A stretch of 5,972 bases of DNA from Acidobacteriaceae bacterium (GTDB lineage Bacteria > Acidobacteriota > Terriglobia > Terriglobales > Acidobacteriaceae). The stretch is taken from NCBI GenBank assembly GCA_027364815.1, contig DAHXOQ010000182.1, positions 1-5,972 of the forward strand, written 5' to 3'. The position numbers and the translations under genes are program-made. A model generated the notes under the pieces. The model had not been told where the DNA came from, did not search any database, and saw nothing but the letters and a program-made list of their open reading frames with translations. Every line of letters starts with the position of its first letter. Position 1 is the first letter of the stretch. Shown in pieces: positions 5,820 through 5,972 of the stretch.

Positions 5820-5897
5820 AGATTCGAGTATATTCACTTGCAAGCAGCAAGCTTCACATTCACACTTACGAACAGAGACTACTTGTTATGAAATTTG
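5820..5897 (+). repeat. Direct repeat, copy 2: duplicated lipoprotein leader and start
   Basis: Diverged copy of 5265-5341 lying just after the lipoprotein stop. It keeps ACGAAC-GAGACTACT, the start codon and AAATTTG, then changes abruptly into the REP module at 5897. Confidence 0.7.
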
Positions 5898-5972
5898 GCG
5901 GGTGGCCCAGATCTGACTTCGCAAAGATGAATGGGTGCCCCGGGTCTCGTAGAGACCTGGGAAGTAAAATGA
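5888..5972 (+). pseudogene. Interrupted second lipoprotein gene, only the start remains
   Basis: ATG 5888 is followed by AAA TTT, as in the lipoprotein gene (Met-Lys-Phe), but from the fourth codon the sequence is REP module rather than signal-peptide coding. The frame stays open to the window edge only by reading through the hairpins. A tandem paralogue broken by insertion or recombination is the simplest explanation. Whether the rest of the gene lies beyond the edge cannot be seen. Confidence 0.5.
5897..5972 (+). repeat. 76-bp double-hairpin REP module (copy 2), running to the window edge
   Basis: Same start (GGCGGGTG), same length and same end (GAAGTAAAATGA) as the module before the RAYT. 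The strong hairpin pairs CCCGGGTCTC (5939-5948) with GAGACCTGGG (5952-5961) around a 3-nt GTA loop. In copy 1 the transposase ATG comes 5 nt after the module, which would put a corresponding ATG just outside this window. Confidence 0.75.

Overview
The window looks like a piece of an acidobacterial chromosome (Acidobacteriota, Terriglobia-like). This is an inference from four things: GC-rich, C-ending codon use in the left half; many short hairpin repeats ending in CCCA/TGGG-type arms; a RAYT transposase bracketed by such repeats; and a small lipoprotein with the GTFTADGxGNITSG pattern that I associate with this phylum. No rRNA, tRNA or CRISPR array was seen.

Left part (1-2372): the 3' part of an alpha/beta hydrolase of the homoserine acetyltransferase-like group, a strong 16-bp-arm hairpin, and a complete CLC chloride channel/antiporter. 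The CLC start is better placed at TTG 981 than at the ATG at 822, which lies inside the hairpin. These look like ordinary chromosomal genes.

Middle part (2374-4430): an RHS locus. A bipartite hairpin repeat abuts an RHS gene that has lost its 5' end. What remains is a few YD repeats, the RHS core ending in DPSGL, an AT-rich segment, a Gly/Pro linker and a hydrophobic glycine-rich C-terminal tip. Nine bases after its stop comes a small four-helix membrane protein in the position of an immunity protein. Beyond a stem-loop lies non-genic debris carrying a second, diverged copy of the RHS linker, which suggests an older displaced tip.

Right part (4429-5972): a run of REP-type hairpins, then a complete RAYT (REP-associated tyrosine transposase) between two REPs in inverted orientation. 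Next is a small lipoprotein gene with its own promoter-like region. That region and the first codons are repeated just after the lipoprotein gene, and the repeated start runs directly into a second copy of the 76-bp module that precedes the RAYT. The window ends exactly where a second RAYT would be about to start.

The most interesting material is the RHS tip with its putative membrane immunity partner, the linker duplication downstream, and the REP/RAYT module that seems to have interrupted a tandem lipoprotein gene.
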